Numbered from the stretch's first letter, positions 1 to 8,948 are shown. The stretch is 35,996 nucleotides of DNA from Desulfovibrio cuneatus DSM 11391 (GCF_000430005.1 NZ_AUCY01000035.1:1-35996), one strand, 5' to 3'. A program made the numbers and translations. The notes: generated from the letters alone by a model not told the origin.

Positions 1-20
1 GACGGTGCTTGCGCCGAATG

Positions 21-107
21 CCTTGCCAAACGAAAAAACTTCGTGTTTTCACCCAAGCGGAGCGGCAAACTAAAGAAGAAAAACAAGCGTACGCGGCGGC
101 ACGCCGC
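21..107. repeat. Repeat fragments (family A end and family C) at left edge
   Basis: Positions 23-50 resemble the right end of repeat family A (CTTGCCAAACGAAAAAA), without a clean terminal GCGTTTCC. Positions 51-69 (ACCCAAGCGGAGCGGCAAA) recur as the exact reverse complement at 35484-35502. The palindrome GCGGCGGCACGCCGC at 93-107 is the reverse complement of three copies near the right edge (35393, 35445, 35888). The stretch from 108 to the regulator stop at 185 shows nothing else I can name. Confidence 0.6.
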
Positions 108-184
108 ACTCACCCTTGCAACAAAGTGTTCAAAAAAGGTGTGGCGCTTGCGTCGCAAAAATATACGCAATTCCGCTCTAAAAA

Positions 185-1609
185 CTAATGGAGAATCCCC
201 CCATCTTTCATCCCCCTAAACCCACCCGGTTCCACCCCTAATCGCCGCAGGATCTTTTGCAACGAAACCCGTTCCAGCCCGGAAATACGCGCAGCTTCGG
301 AAACGTTCCCCCCGGAGCGTTCCAGCAATTCCTGCACATATTCCCGTGTAAAGGTATCCACCAGTTTACTTTTGGCTTCCTTATACGGCAAAAACTCTAT
401 TATCTCTTGCCCTGGCAGGGCACCATCTTCACTGCCAAACACAAGGTGTTCTTTTTCCAGCACTGGGCCAGGGCTAAACACCGCCATGCGGCGCACTGTG
501 TTTTGCAGTTCGCGCACGTTGCCCGGCCATTCCATGCGGCACAGGGCAGCCAGCAGTTCCGGGGAGAACCGTTTTTCTTCCGTGCGTGTTTCAGTGCACG
601 TTTTTTGCAAAAAATGGGTGGCTAGCAACGGAATATCGTCACGCCGCTCCCGCAGGGAAGGGGTACGCAAGCACAGTACGTTGAGGCGATAGTATAAATC
701 TTCCCGAAACGTGCCTGCCTTGATTTTGGCCTCAAGGTTTTGGTTGGTAACGGCAATCACGCGGGTGTCGGCCTGGAACGATTGGCTGGCCCCCACCGGG
801 CGCACCTCGCCATCTTGCAGTACCCGCAGTAATTTTGTTTGCACACTCAGAGAAATGTCCCCAATTTCATCCAGGAACAGCACCCCGCCGGAAGCTTCCA
901 GAAACAGACCTTTGCGGGTGTTCACCGCCCCGGTGAATGCCCCTTTTACGTGACCAAACAACTCACTTTCCAGCAGGTGTTCCGGAATGGCCGGGCAGTT
1001 TACCCGCACCAGGGGCTTGGCTGCCCTGTCGCTGAAGGCATGTACCGATTCTGCCACCAGCTCTTTGCCCGTGCCAGACTCCCCCCGCACCAGCACCGTG
1101 TAGCTTGCCGCTGCCACAGCCCGCAGGCTTTCCTTCAGGCGCAGCATGCTGGCAGATTCGCCAATAAGGGCATGGTGCAGGCCGGAGCGGCTCATAAGCT
1201 GTGTAAGGCGCTGGTTTTCCCCCAGCAGGCGGCTGCGCTCAAATGCCTTGGAAAGGCTGCGTATAAGGTCTTCACCGCGCACGGGCTTGGTAAGAAAATC
1301 CCAGGCCCCGCTGCGCAACGCGCTAACCGCCGTGGCTACAGTGCCGTGGCCTGTAAGAATAACCACTGAAACGTCCGGGTGCCGGGCTTTCACCTGGTGC
1401 AGTACTTCATGCCCGTCCATACCGGGCAGGCGCAAGTCCAGCAGCATAACGTGGGGGGCAAATGTTTCCAGGGCAGCCAGCCCTGCCTGGCCGGAGTGGG
1501 CCATTTCCACGCTGCATTCCGGAAAGGCTGCGGTAATTTGCCGGGCAATGCCTTTGGCAAAATCCACTTCATCATCCACAATCAAAATCCGGCTATCACA
1601 TGGGGTCAT
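185..1609 (-). CDS. NtrC-family sigma54-dependent response regulator
   Basis: This 474-residue protein has the full NtrC layout. An N-terminal receiver domain (about 7-120) carries the phosphoacceptor Asp58 in LLDLRLPG and the conserved Lys108. The central AAA+ domain (about 148-390) has Walker A GESGTGKE (176-183), the sigma54-contacting GAFTGA loop (223-228) and Walker B GGVLFLDEIG (241-250). A C-terminal Fis-type helix-turn-helix lies at about 432-457. Such proteins bind upstream palindromes and use ATP hydrolysis to open sigma54 promoters. The start overlaps the end of the upstream kinase gene by 14 bases, so the two are translationally coupled and are almost certainly a cognate pair. Likely targets are the three sigma54 promoters with paired palindromes at 4202-4390, 6781-6971 and 9485-9652; that link is inference from proximity. 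Confidence 0.93.
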   Translation of the reverse strand: MTPCDSRILIVDDEVDFAKGIARQITAAFPECSVEMAHSGQAGLAALETFAPHVMLLDLRLPGMDGHEVLHQVKARHPDVSVVILTGHGTVATAVSALRSGAWDFLTKPVRGEDLIRSLSKAFERSRLLGENQRLTQLMSRSGLHHALIGESASMLRLKESLRAVAAASYTVLVRGESGTGKELVAESVHAFSDRAAKPLVRVNCPAIPEHLLESELFGHVKGAFTGAVNTRKGLFLEASGGVLFLDEIGDISLSVQTKLLRVLQDGEVRPVGASQSFQADTRVIAVTNQNLEAKIKAGTFREDLYYRLNVLCLRTPSLRERRDDIPLLATHFLQKTCTETRTEEKRFSPELLAALCRMEWPGNVRELQNTVRRMAVFSPGPVLEKEHLVFGSEDGALPGQEIIEFLPYKEAKSKLVDTFTREYVQELLERSGGNVSEAARISGLERVSLQKILRRLGVEPGGFRGMKDGGILH

Positions 1610-4115
1610 GGCCTTGCTCCAGGGAATTCAAGGGTAAAGTAACTATAAACTCTGCACCCACGCGCACCCCCTGTTCATAACGGTTGCGCACCTCAAGTGT
1701 GCCTTTCATTTCCCGCATCATACCAAAGGCCACGGTCAACCCAAGGCCCGTGCCATGGCCTGCTGGCTTGGTGCTGAAAAACGGATCAAACAATTTGCCA
1801 AGGTTTACTTCCGGCACACCGCCGCCGTTGTCAATAACGTGAATGCTCAGGCCTGCCTGCCGGGGCAGCACTTGCGCCACAAGGCGCACCTGCCCGTGAT
1901 GCGGCGGCACTGCGTCCAGGGCGTTAAGGAGCAGGTTCACCAGCACCTGCTCCAAAAGGCCGCTGTCTGTATGCACTTGGGGCAGGTTTGGTGCGGCTTC
2001 CACCGCCAGCCCCACCTCAAGGCGCGTGGCCTTGGGCTTGAATAATTCCACCAGGGAAACAAGCAATGCCCCTACATCACATGGGCCAGCCTGGGTGACC
2101 TTGGGCCGGGAAAAATGCAGCAGGTCGCGCAGCACTGTTTGGGCACCTTCCACATGCCGTAAAATGGTTTCCACATCGGCTTTTTCCTGCCCTTCTGGCA
2201 GGGAAGCTGCCAAAAGTTCTGCATAGCAGCGGATAACCCCCAGGGGGTTGTTGATTTCATGGGCAATGCCTGCGGCAAGTTGCCCCACGGCTGCCATTTT
2301 TTCACTGCGCCGCAAGTGGCCAAGCAACTGGCGTTCTTCTGTTGTTTCCCGAATGTGCACAATGAGCCGGGTGCCAAGGCCCCTGCCTTCAATAAATGGG
2401 TATATGCCCACATCAAAGGAAAAACCGCCGGGCAGTTCCACTTCATGGGAGCTTACTTTGCCTGTTTTGGTTGCCTGCGGGGTTACCCCCATGCGCTCCA
2501 GCAATGTGGCCAAAAGGGCCTGTCTGCTTTCTTCCTGCAACACTTCAGGCCTGGCCCCTTCTTGCGGGGAAGTGTTTTGCTCCATGTGGCGCAGGCGGGC
2601 CGCAAGGTGGTGGGCTGAACTGTTGGCAAGCAATGCCCTGCCGCCAGCTTCCATAAGCAGCAAGGGGTCTGGCACCCCTTCCACCAGGGAATCCAGCAGG
2701 GTGTTCTGGTGCAGCAAGGCTTCCAGGGCTTCCAGGTTGTCCAGGGCAATGCCTATTTGGGTGCCCAAGGCCATGGCCCGTGGCACGCAGTCTTGTCCGG
2801 GCACTTCAGCGGGGGAATTCCAGAACAGGCCATACACCCCCCGGCTTTGCCCGGAAGTTTGCACAGGCAGCAGCCAGTAATTTTCTTCCAGTACAGGTTC
2901 TTCCAGGGCGCGCAAGGAAAGTTGCCCCAAATTTTCCAGGGGCGGGGCCACAGGGTTGCCCTGGGGGCGGCTTTCCGGGGGCAGGCAACCCGGCCACACC
3001 AAAGAATCCAGCCCGGCAAACCCACAGGTGTAAAATGCGGAAGATGCCCCAAAATGCCGCGCCACATGGTTTAATGAAGCACACAGCAGGTTCTTTTTCT
3101 CACCGTGCTGGTTCAGGTCGCGCAAAAGGCGAACAAACAGTTCTACGTCTGCACTACGGGCAGCCAGCACATGTTCCAGGTCTGCGGTGCGTTCCCCCAC
3201 CATGCTTTCCAGGTTTTTGGCATAGGTATTTAATTGTTCTTTGGCCGTGCCCAGGTGCGTGGCAATGGTTTCAATGCCGCGAATCATGCCTTCAATGTCT
3301 TCTTCGCGCTCTAGCGGTGCCAGCAGTTCCCCGCCGCCTTCCCGAAAGAATACGCGCTGCAAAATGCTGCCCACCCGGCGCAGGTTATGCACCACAAGGC
3401 GGTTAAAATAGCCCTGAATAACCACAAGCAGCAGTACCATGCCGGAAACAAACCATATGGCAAACATGGTGGTGGAACGAGAAGCAGGCCCGCTGGCGGT
3501 ATACAGGGGCACACTTACCAGTTCAAGCCCTGCCAGTTCTTTTTCCTGGCGGTAAAAGCCGCGCTCGCTTCCGTACATTTGCAGCAGCACTGCCGGTGCT
3601 TTTTCCGGCAGGCCATGGCAGCGCAAACAGTCGGCTGTAAAGCGCACAGGCCGGGCAATAAGCAGCCGCCCGGCATCCCCTTCATCCCTCAGTTCTTCAA
3701 TGCGGGTTAGTTTTGGGTCAACAAGAAAGCGGTTGAACAGCACTTCTTCTGCTGCTGTCACTTCAAATTCCGGGTTACGGGCATTTTTCGCCACCCGCCG
3801 AAACACGAAGGGCATGGCGTCTTCAGTAATGTTTTGCAGGACATGGCGCGTAATAAAGGAGGTAGACATGGCCTCAATAATAAAGTCGTCTGCCTCAATT
3901 CGTTTTGAAACCGCAGGGCGCAGCACTTCGCGTATATAGCGTTGAATGGCTTCGGTGTGGGCCAGCATCAGTTGGGCTTTTTCCCTGGCTTCTGCCACAA
4001 GCAATTGCTTGGTGTGGGCTTGCAGGGCCACGCCAAACAGTACGCCCATAAGCAGCAAAATAACCACAAGGCCTGCCAAGAACTTTCCTTGTAACGTCAC
4101 CGGAAAAAAACGCAT
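1596..4115 (-). CDS. Sensor histidine kinase with periplasmic c-haem-type (DUF3365/Tll0287-like) domain
   Basis: I place the start at 4115, giving 839 residues, because AAAGGAGG lies just upstream (about 4120-4127) and the next residues form a normal N-terminal anchor. A longer reading to 4268 adds 51 residues without membrane character. Order of parts: TM1 (about 12-32), a periplasmic domain (33-216) resembling DUF3365/Tll0287-like sensors with the haem-attachment motif CLRCH at 163-167, TM2 (217-236), a HAMP-like linker, a GAF-like segment (about 325-460), a PAS-like segment (about 470-590), a HisKA domain with phosphoacceptor His619 (GIAHEINNP) and a HATPase domain with N box, DNGGGV and GTGLGL. 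A covalently bound haem suggests sensing of redox state, oxygen, NO or a sulfur oxyanion; the ligand cannot be read from sequence. It overlaps its regulator and diverges from the first YeiH gene. Confidence 0.92.
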   Translation of the reverse strand: MRFFPVTLQGKFLAGLVVILLLMGVLFGVALQAHTKQLLVAEAREKAQLMLAHTEAIQRYIREVLRPAVSKRIEADDFIIEAMSTSFITRHVLQNITEDAMPFVFRRVAKNARNPEFEVTAAEEVLFNRFLVDPKLTRIEELRDEGDAGRLLIARPVRFTADCLRCHGLPEKAPAVLLQMYGSERGFYRQEKELAGLELVSVPLYTASGPASRSTTMFAIWFVSGMVLLLVVIQGYFNRLVVHNLRRVGSILQRVFFREGGGELLAPLEREEDIEGMIRGIETIATHLGTAKEQLNTYAKNLESMVGERTADLEHVLAARSADVELFVRLLRDLNQHGEKKNLLCASLNHVARHFGASSAFYTCGFAGLDSLVWPGCLPPESRPQGNPVAPPLENLGQLSLRALEEPVLEENYWLLPVQTSGQSRGVYGLFWNSPAEVPGQDCVPRAMALGTQIGIALDNLEALEALLHQNTLLDSLVEGVPDPLLLMEAGGRALLANSSAHHLAARLRHMEQNTSPQEGARPEVLQEESRQALLATLLERMGVTPQATKTGKVSSHEVELPGGFSFDVGIYPFIEGRGLGTRLIVHIRETTEERQLLGHLRRSEKMAAVGQLAAGIAHEINNPLGVIRCYAELLAASLPEGQEKADVETILRHVEGAQTVLRDLLHFSRPKVTQAGPCDVGALLVSLVELFKPKATRLEVGLAVEAAPNLPQVHTDSGLLEQVLVNLLLNALDAVPPHHGQVRLVAQVLPRQAGLSIHVIDNGGGVPEVNLGKLFDPFFSTKPAGHGTGLGLTVAFGMMREMKGTLEVRNRYEQGVRVGAEFIVTLPLNSLEQGHDPM

Positions 4116-4201
4116 CAGGCCTCCTTTTGCATACCTTGGAGCGAAAATACCCTGCCAATGGTGGTACGTCGCTTGTTCCCTTGTGCCACAAGACGCACGC
4201 C

Positions 4202-4219
4202 TGCTAACTTTTGGTAGCA
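4202..4219. promoter_or_regulatory. Distal activator palindrome upstream of yeiH copy 1
   Basis: TGCTAAC-TTTT-GGTAGCA is an 18-bp inverted repeat with one mismatch to the TGCTAAC-N4-GTTAGCA consensus seen perfectly at 6781, 9485 and 9568. Its centre is 177.5 bp upstream of the -12 GC of the 4374 promoter and 103 bp from the proximal site. It also lies about 87 bp upstream of the kinase start, so autoregulation is possible. Binding by the NtrC-type regulator is inferred. Confidence 0.72.
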
Positions 4220-4304
4220 CTTTGTTGAATGCCTGAAAAATTGTTGCTGCCGTTCGTCTATAGCGCACAAATGCCGATTCTGCAACAAAAGCGTCGTGAA
4301 GGTG

Positions 4305-4322
4305 TGTTGCCGTGAGTTAGCA
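4305..4322. promoter_or_regulatory. Proximal activator site upstream of yeiH copy 1
   Basis: The right half-site GTTAGCA (4316-4322) is perfect and the left half TGTTGCC is degenerate (4 of 7 match). The centre is 74.5 bp upstream of the -12 GC, the same distance as the proximal site of copy 3 and 1 bp from that of copy 2. That spacing is the main reason to accept a degenerate site. Confidence 0.62.
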
Positions 4323-4373
4323 GTTTATTCAAAATCAAAATTATAACATGCTGATTTTACTGCAAGATAAAAA

Positions 4374-4390
4374 AGGCACAATCTTTGCTT
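4374..4390 (+). promoter_or_regulatory. Sigma54 (-24/-12) promoter of yeiH copy 1
   Basis: AGGCAC-N5-TTGCTT has GG at 4375-4376 and GC at 4387-4388, exactly 10 bp apart as sigma54 requires. The expected start is near 4400, leaving a leader of about 84 nt before the ATG at 4484. Confidence 0.82.
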
Positions 4391-4483
4391 GCAATATGAA
4401 AGATAAGGCCCTTACTGCTGCATGGGGCAAGCGCGTTTATGTTGGGGGAAAGAACTGGCTCGAACAATAGTAAAGGAGTGCAT

Positions 4484-6223
4484 ATGACGCAAACCACCAA
4501 TGATGTTGTGGTTGATAAGGCGGAATCCAAGCTTTCCGACTTGTGGACCAAGGAAGACTACTGGGCCATATGGCTTGGATTTTTCATTCTTGCCATAGCA
4601 TTCTTTGCCTTTGCAGGAGCGGACAGCAGAGAAAAGCTTGCTGCAGAAATTGCGCCGTTTCAGGCCACCATTGCCAAGGAAGCGGAAAAACCGTTCAAGT
4701 CGGTTGGCTGGTACAAGGCCACGGCAAAAAAGAATTCGTTCACAGTCAGCAGCAACGACATGGGTAAGCTCTTCAGCCATTACCTTGGCAAGCCCAAGGA
4801 CTGGTCTGACAATTTTATGGCTTCTTTTGTAAGGGATGAAGCCGCAGCAAAGGTTGCCAGCGAAAAGGCCGCCGAAAAATTTGAGGCCGCCAAAGCCAAA
4901 ACAGCCACTGCCCTGGAAGCTGCCCAGGCCGCAGAACAGGCCGCTGCCACTGGCGAATTTAAAGACGCTGCCCTGAATGAAAAGGCCGGGGCTGCTGCCA
5001 CAGCCTGGAACAAGGCAACCCAGGCAGAGGGCAAGGCCAAGTCTGCTGCCAATGCCAAGCCCTATAACCTGCTTATGACACTTCCTGTGCTCATGGTGGT
5101 GTTGGGGGCCATGTTCAGCGTTGGGGCCTTTTTCATGGGCAAAAGTGTGCCCAAATTCTTCATTGGGTTCTGTTTTGTCTTCCTTCTTGCCGTGCTTGCC
5201 CAAAGCCTTGGGGGCCAGGCCCAAATGAAGTACTGGGGCGTTGGGGCTGAAGCTTGGGCCATTATTTTGGGCATGATAATTGCCAACACGGTGGGCACCC
5301 CCAATATGTTCAAGGGTGGCTTGGAAGTAGAATATTTTATTAAAACAGGGCTCGTGCTGCTGGGTGCCGAAGTGCTCATGAGTAAAATTCTGGCCATTGG
5401 TATTCCGGGTATTTTTGTAGCCTGGGTGGTTACCCCCATTGTGCTGGTTTCCACGTATATTTTCGGTCAGAAAGTACTGAAAATGGAATCCAAAACCCTG
5501 AACATTACCATTTCGGCAGACATGAGCGTGTGCGGCACTTCCGCAGCCATTGCCACCGCTGCCGCCTGCCGTGCCAAGAAAGAAGAACTTACCCTGGCCG
5601 TGGGCCTTTCCCTCACTTTTACCGCCATTATGATGATTGCCATGCCCGCCTTTATTAAGGCCGTTGGCATGCACGACGTGCTGGGCGGTGCCTGGATTGG
5701 TGGCACCGTGGACTCCACCGGGGCTGTAACCGCAGCCGGTGCCTTTTTGGGTGAGCGGGCCATGGCCGTGGCTGCCACCATTAAAATGATTCAAAACGTG
5801 CTGATTGGCGTTACCGCTTTTTGTGTGGCTGTGTACTGGGCCACCAAGGTAGACCGTGTGGAAGGGCAAAAAGTGAGCCCCATGGAAATTTGGCACCGCT
5901 TCCCCAAGTTTGTGCTGGGCTTTCTTGGCGCATCCATCATCTTTTCGTCCCTCAGCTCTTCCCTGGGGCCAGACCTTGGCGATGCCATTGTTGACCAGGG
6001 TATTATCAAAGGCCTTTCCGGCGGCCTGCGTGGTTGGTTCTTTGTGCTGGCCTTTACTTCCATTGGCCTTGCCACCAACTTCCGCGAACTGGCAAAATAC
6101 TTTAAGGGCGGCAAACCCGTTATCTTGTATGTGTGCGGGCAAAGCTTCAACCTTCTTCTTACCCTGATCATGGCCTACATCATGTTCTACAAGGTGTTCC
6201 CGGAAATTACCGCAAGCCTGTAG
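4484..6223 (+). CDS. YeiH-family putative sulfate exporter with long N-terminal extension (copy 1)
   Basis: A multi-spanning membrane protein of the Cons_hypoth698/YeiH (PSE) family, whose members are predicted exporters of sulfate or related anions. Start chosen at 4484, preceded by AAAGGAG at 4472-4478. The permease core (about 195-579) carries the family signature [22 protein letters not shown] and [13 protein letters not shown], all shared in modified form with copies 2 and 3. At 579 residues it is over 200 longer than the other two (369 and 357). The extra part is one transmembrane helix (about 27-46) and a hydrophilic segment (47-193) whose second half (117-190) is Ala/Lys/Glu-rich and probably a long helix or coiled coil. 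It is transcribed from a sigma54 promoter and diverges from the haem kinase/regulator pair. The substrate is not established by sequence. Confidence 0.9.
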   Translation: MTQTTNDVVVDKAESKLSDLWTKEDYWAIWLGFFILAIAFFAFAGADSREKLAAEIAPFQATIAKEAEKPFKSVGWYKATAKKNSFTVSSNDMGKLFSHYLGKPKDWSDNFMASFVRDEAAAKVASEKAAEKFEAAKAKTATALEAAQAAEQAAATGEFKDAALNEKAGAAATAWNKATQAEGKAKSAANAKPYNLLMTLPVLMVVLGAMFSVGAFFMGKSVPKFFIGFCFVFLLAVLAQSLGGQAQMKYWGVGAEAWAIILGMIIANTVGTPNMFKGGLEVEYFIKTGLVLLGAEVLMSKILAIGIPGIFVAWVVTPIVLVSTYIFGQKVLKMESKTLNITISADMSVCGTSAAIATAAACRAKKEELTLAVGLSLTFTAIMMIAMPAFIKAVGMHDVLGGAWIGGTVDSTGAVTAAGAFLGERAMAVAATIKMIQNVLIGVTAFCVAVYWATKVDRVEGQKVSPMEIWHRFPKFVLGFLGASIIFSSLSSSLGPDLGDAIVDQGIIKGLSGGLRGWFFVLAFTSIGLATNFRELAKYFKGGKPVILYVCGQSFNLLLTLIMAYIMFYKVFPEITASL

Positions 6224-6296
6224 GGTATACTGACGCGAGAGTAAGTGTAGCTGGGCGGCCCTGCTTCCCCAGCTACACAAAAAAAGGACTTTCACA

Positions 6297-6557
6297 ATGC
6301 TTCCCACACCAGTTAACGGGCTGTGCCGCCTGGCCCTTATTGCAGTGGCGCTGTACCTGTTCTTTGGGGTAATTTCCCCCAGAATTGTAGCATTGTCCCC
6401 AGCCCTGACACACTATGGGGAAGTGCAAAGCCTGTATGGGCTGCACAGCGCTTCGGTGTACTACACAGACCAGCCTACCCTGGCCTCTACCTTAACCCAG
6501 GTACGCCGGGCTGTTACTGTGAGCAAACAGCAGCCAGAGCAGAATGCGGTGAACTAG
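6297..6557 (+). CDS. Small membrane protein downstream of yeiH copy 1
   Basis: An 86-residue protein I do not recognise. It has one clear hydrophobic helix (about 11-33, LCRLALIAVALYLFFGV onward) and a polar C-terminal half with no cysteines beyond Cys10. The start at 6297 follows a purine-rich AAAGGA about 9 bases upstream. It sits 73 bp after the permease gene, with a terminator directly at its stop codon, so it is probably cotranscribed. Small single-span proteins next to transporters often act as subunits or stability factors, but no function can be assigned here. Confidence 0.7.
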   Translation: MLPTPVNGLCRLALIAVALYLFFGVISPRIVALSPALTHYGEVQSLYGLHSASVYYTDQPTLASTLTQVRRAVTVSKQQPEQNAVN

Positions 6558-6582
6558 GAAAACCCTGTTCAAGGGTTTTTCC
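6557..6582 (+). terminator. Rho-independent terminator after yeiH copy 1 unit
   Basis: GGAAAACCCT and AGGGTTTTTCC pair around a 5-nt loop, starting inside the stop codon of the 86-residue gene. The T run lies in the descending arm. Confidence 0.7.
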
Positions 6583-6600
6583 ATGTGTATTGACCCAGTG

Positions 6601-6675
6601 AAAAGGCACATACGCCATGCATTGTAAGGGAGAGTTGCATTCTCCTGTGCAATGGATGGCGTATGTGTCTTTTTA
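6601..6675. terminator. Long three-part hairpin, bidirectional terminator-like
   Basis: An outer stem (6601-6618 with about 6657-6675, CACATACGCCAT against ATGGCGTATGTG) is flanked by A and T runs. A middle CATTG/CAATG stem and an inner GGAGA/TCTCC stem sit inside. It follows the simple terminator by only 18 bp. The 100 bases after it (6676-6780) hold no feature I can support. Confidence 0.6.
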
Positions 6676-6780
6676 AACAAGTGAATTTCGCTCGCTCGGA
6701 GCTGGAGTTGGGAAGTGCTACGGCACCTTTGTTTCCCTCGCGCCACTTTGGGCATTACGCTCCGGTCCTGTTTGTGCACC

Positions 6781-6798
6781 TGCTAACACGTGTTAGCA
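6781..6798. promoter_or_regulatory. Distal activator palindrome upstream of yeiH copy 2
   Basis: TGCTAAC-ACGT-GTTAGCA is a perfect 18-bp palindrome. Its centre is 180.5 bp upstream of the -12 GC and 105 bp from the proximal site, about ten helical turns. Confidence 0.85.
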
Positions 6799-6885
6799 CA
6801 AAGAGAAATTGCCATGTTGATTGAAATAATCATAGTAATTTATGTATGTTAACAATGCCAGCCACTGTTGCTGGGGGTAGTCTCC

Positions 6886-6903
6886 TGCCAACGCACGTTG
6901 GCA
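6886..6903. promoter_or_regulatory. Proximal activator palindrome upstream of yeiH copy 2
   Basis: TGCCAAC-GCAC-GTTGGCA is a perfect palindrome. The consensus T/A at the fourth position of each arm is changed symmetrically to C/G, so dyad symmetry is preserved. Its centre is 75.5 bp upstream of the -12 GC. Confidence 0.85.
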
Positions 6904-6955
6904 TAAAAGAGGAAGTCGATAAATTTAACAGACTGTTTTTATTGTAAATTATAAA

Positions 6956-6971
6956 TGGCACAAACTTTGCT
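6956..6971 (+). promoter_or_regulatory. Sigma54 (-24/-12) promoter of yeiH copy 2
   Basis: TGGCAC-N5-TTGCT matches the sigma54 consensus, with GG at 6957-6958 and GC at 6969-6970. The expected start near 6982 leaves a leader of about 124 nt before the ATG at 7106. Confidence 0.92.
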
Positions 6972-7105
6972 ATAATTTGGCATACTTGCAAGCCAGCGAT
7001 AATTTTGGCAGCGGGAATAGCGTGAAGGATATTCCTTCTTGGCTAACCCACTATTGCGCGCCTTATTTGCTGGCAATGCCAACACACCACGTGGAGGAGT
7101 TTGGA

Positions 7106-8215
7106 ATGGAAGAGAGAGGAACTCTGGGGAAACTTGCAGCCATTATACCCGGCCTGGCACTTATGGTGGGCACGCTTGCTGTGTTACGCCTTTATGTGGA
7201 ACCATGGATGGGGGAAGTGACGCTTTTTGGCGTAAAAGGCTGGCTTGTTAAGGTACTGAGCTTGAACTACATTTTGTTGTCCATTATTACCGGGATGTTG
7301 TTCCGCAACTTCATTTTTGGGGGAAGAATTCCCGCATGGGCGGAAGAAGGTTTCCGCACTACCCGCCTGTTCATTAAAACAGGGGTTATTATGCTGGGTT
7401 CCTTGTATACCCTGCAAACCTTGCTTAAGCTTGGTGTAAGTGCTGCCGTACTCATTTTGGGTTTCGTGTTTGGCACCGTGTTCCTGGTTATGTTCCTTGG
7501 CCGCATGATGAAGGTAGACCGTTCCGTTACTGCGGTTATGGCGGCTGCCTGTGGAGTATGCGGTGTTTCCGCCGCTGTGGCCGCTGCCCCCGGGGTGCGT
7601 GCCCGGCCTGTGGACCTTGCCCTTGCCATTGCCACCATTCTTGGCTTTGGTATTCTTACCATGTTCATCAGCCCTTTTATTGGCACTGCTCTGAACCTTT
7701 CCGATTTTCAGTATGGCGCATGGGTGGGCACGGGCATTTTGAACTCTGGCCAAGTGCTTGCCACCTGCCTTGCCTTTAACCCCAACATTGCTCCAGGCAC
7801 TGCTGTTGCCTACGGCGAAGTGTGGAACGTGGTGCGCGTTATTAGTATTCCCTTTGTGGTTTTTGCCATTACCGTGTGGTACTGGAAAGGGGAAGCAGAT
7901 GCGAAAAAGGCCAGCCTTTCCAAAATTCTTGTTTCCAAGTTCCCCGTGTTTGTTCTTGGCTTTTTCGGCATGACAGCCCTTTCTTCCCTTGGTATGCTGG
8001 GGGCTGAAGGTTCTGAAACGCTGCACCTTCTTCGCACGTTCATGGCCTGGATTTTCGGTATTGGCCTTGTGGGGCAGGGCGCTTACATTGACTTTCGCGA
8101 AATCAAGGCAGCAGGCGGCAAACCCCTGCGCATTGGCATTATTGCCGGTACAACCAAATATATACTGGCTCTTATTGTTATTCTGCTGTTCATGCCCAAG
8201 GAAGTTGGCTTTTAG
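7106..8215 (+). CDS. YeiH-family putative sulfate exporter (copy 2)
   Basis: A 369-residue polytopic membrane protein of the YeiH/PSE family. Start chosen at 7106 because GGAGGAG lies at 7093-7099; the upstream in-frame extension contains the sigma54 promoter and is not coding. Family signatures are GVCGVSAAVA, WVGTGILNSGQVLA and KFPVFVLGFFGMTALSS. Where copy 1 has GTVDSTGAV, this copy and copy 3 have GI-x-NS-x-QVLA, so these two form a subtype and may prefer a different anion. It lacks the N-terminal extension of copy 1. The unit continues into the lipoyl-fold protein (8357) and the Usp-like protein (8949). The predicted activity is anion efflux; no substrate is shown by sequence. Confidence 0.9.
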   Translation: MEERGTLGKLAAIIPGLALMVGTLAVLRLYVEPWMGEVTLFGVKGWLVKVLSLNYILLSIITGMLFRNFIFGGRIPAWAEEGFRTTRLFIKTGVIMLGSLYTLQTLLKLGVSAAVLILGFVFGTVFLVMFLGRMMKVDRSVTAVMAAACGVCGVSAAVAAAPGVRARPVDLALAIATILGFGILTMFISPFIGTALNLSDFQYGAWVGTGILNSGQVLATCLAFNPNIAPGTAVAYGEVWNVVRVISIPFVVFAITVWYWKGEADAKKASLSKILVSKFPVFVLGFFGMTALSSLGMLGAEGSETLHLLRTFMAWIFGIGLVGQGAYIDFREIKAAGGKPLRIGIIAGTTKYILALIVILLFMPKEVGF

Positions 8216-8356
8216 AGTAATAGCGTATTGCACTGGCACCTGCCATGGCAAACAGGATATTGCGCAGCATTGGGCAAAAAGCCCGGAGAAAAGAATACTC
8301 TCAGGTGCAGCGTATAAAAGCCCTCACTTATAGAATGTAAAGCGAAGGAATGCTTC

Positions 8357-8752
8357 ATGAGCGAAAAGAAACAATCCATGACCGTTTTCCGGTCTGACAG
8401 GCACGAAGACGTTGCGGCCATGATATTTGCTGGTCTTGTGGTACTGTTTGTGCTTGGGTATATGGCCTTTATTGTGCCTGAAGTACACGTAACAGCTGCC
8501 ATGGACGGCAAAGTGGCCTCTATTCTTGTGCAGTCCGGCACAGAAGTAAAAAAAGGCGACACCATTTACACCCTTGAAGTGGTGGAAAAAAAATGGGTGA
8601 ACAACGTTATGCAGGAAAATACTGTTATTAAAGACATTACGGTAAAAGCAGACGGTAAAGTGCTGGATGTGCCTGCAAAAGTTGGGGACAAAGTTAAAAA
8701 GAGCAAAAACACCATCATTGTGCTTAACCACGTTAAGGGAACGCTCCCGTAA
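8357..8752 (+). CDS. Membrane-anchored lipoyl/biotinyl-fold protein without canonical attachment motif
   Basis: A 131-residue protein with a start supported by GAAGGA 8-9 bases upstream. A single transmembrane helix (about 18-42) is followed by a barrel-sandwich (biotinyl/lipoyl-like) domain. The repeated pattern DGKVASILVQSGTEVKKGD ... ADGKVLDVPAKVGDKVKK is typical of the two halves of that fold. Biotin domains carry AMKM and lipoyl domains an E-x-DK-A turn between the halves; here the region reads LEVVEKKW, so modification is doubtful. Such domains also occur unmodified as hairpin subunits in membrane fusion proteins. It lies 141 bp after yeiH copy 2 and 196 bp before the Usp-like gene on the same strand. 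An accessory subunit role is plausible but unproven. Confidence 0.75.
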   Translation: MSEKKQSMTVFRSDRHEDVAAMIFAGLVVLFVLGYMAFIVPEVHVTAAMDGKVASILVQSGTEVKKGDTIYTLEVVEKKWVNNVMQENTVIKDITVKADGKVLDVPAKVGDKVKKSKNTIIVLNHVKGTLP

Positions 8753-8780
8753 ACCCTGTGCGCACAAGAGTTGAGTAAGG

Positions 8781-8799
8781 CCATTGCAACACTGCGTTT
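8781..8799. repeat. 19-bp sequence shared exactly with 29077-29095
   Basis: CCATTGCAACACTGCGTTT occurs here and at 29077-29095, both intergenic. Read on the minus strand, this copy begins GGGAAACGCAGT, which resembles the family A end GGGAAACGCTCAGT. Both may be decayed repeat ends. Confidence 0.5.
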
Positions 8800-8948
8800 C
8801 CCGTTATTTTCCATTGAAGACTACTTTGCACTCGTCTTGAATGCCCTGGCGCAATATGCCCCTTGAGTGCTAATGGAATAGGGTGAAACGTTGCGGTGCA
8901 TGGCCTTTTGCTTGTTTTACCAGCATCTTTCTAATCCAAAGGGCCCAC

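Noticed and set aside
4170-4200. TGGCAC on the minus strand as a possible sigma54 promoter for the kinase/regulator pair
   Set aside because: The -12 GC element is not at the required 10-bp distance; no sigma54 promoter for the pair is supported.
4412-6307. Long minus-strand open frame (631 codons) opposite yeiH copy 1
   Set aside because: It is antisense to a well-supported membrane protein gene, is rich in His/Gly/Asn without domain logic, and has no RBS. It is a shadow frame.
8230-8250. TGGCACCTGCCATGGC as a sigma54 promoter for the lipoyl-fold gene
   Set aside because: GC is not at the required distance from GG, and there is no TTGC element.
7184-8251. Minus-strand open frame opposite yeiH copy 2
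   Set aside because: Shadow of the permease gene, with the same His/Asn/Gly-rich antisense composition.
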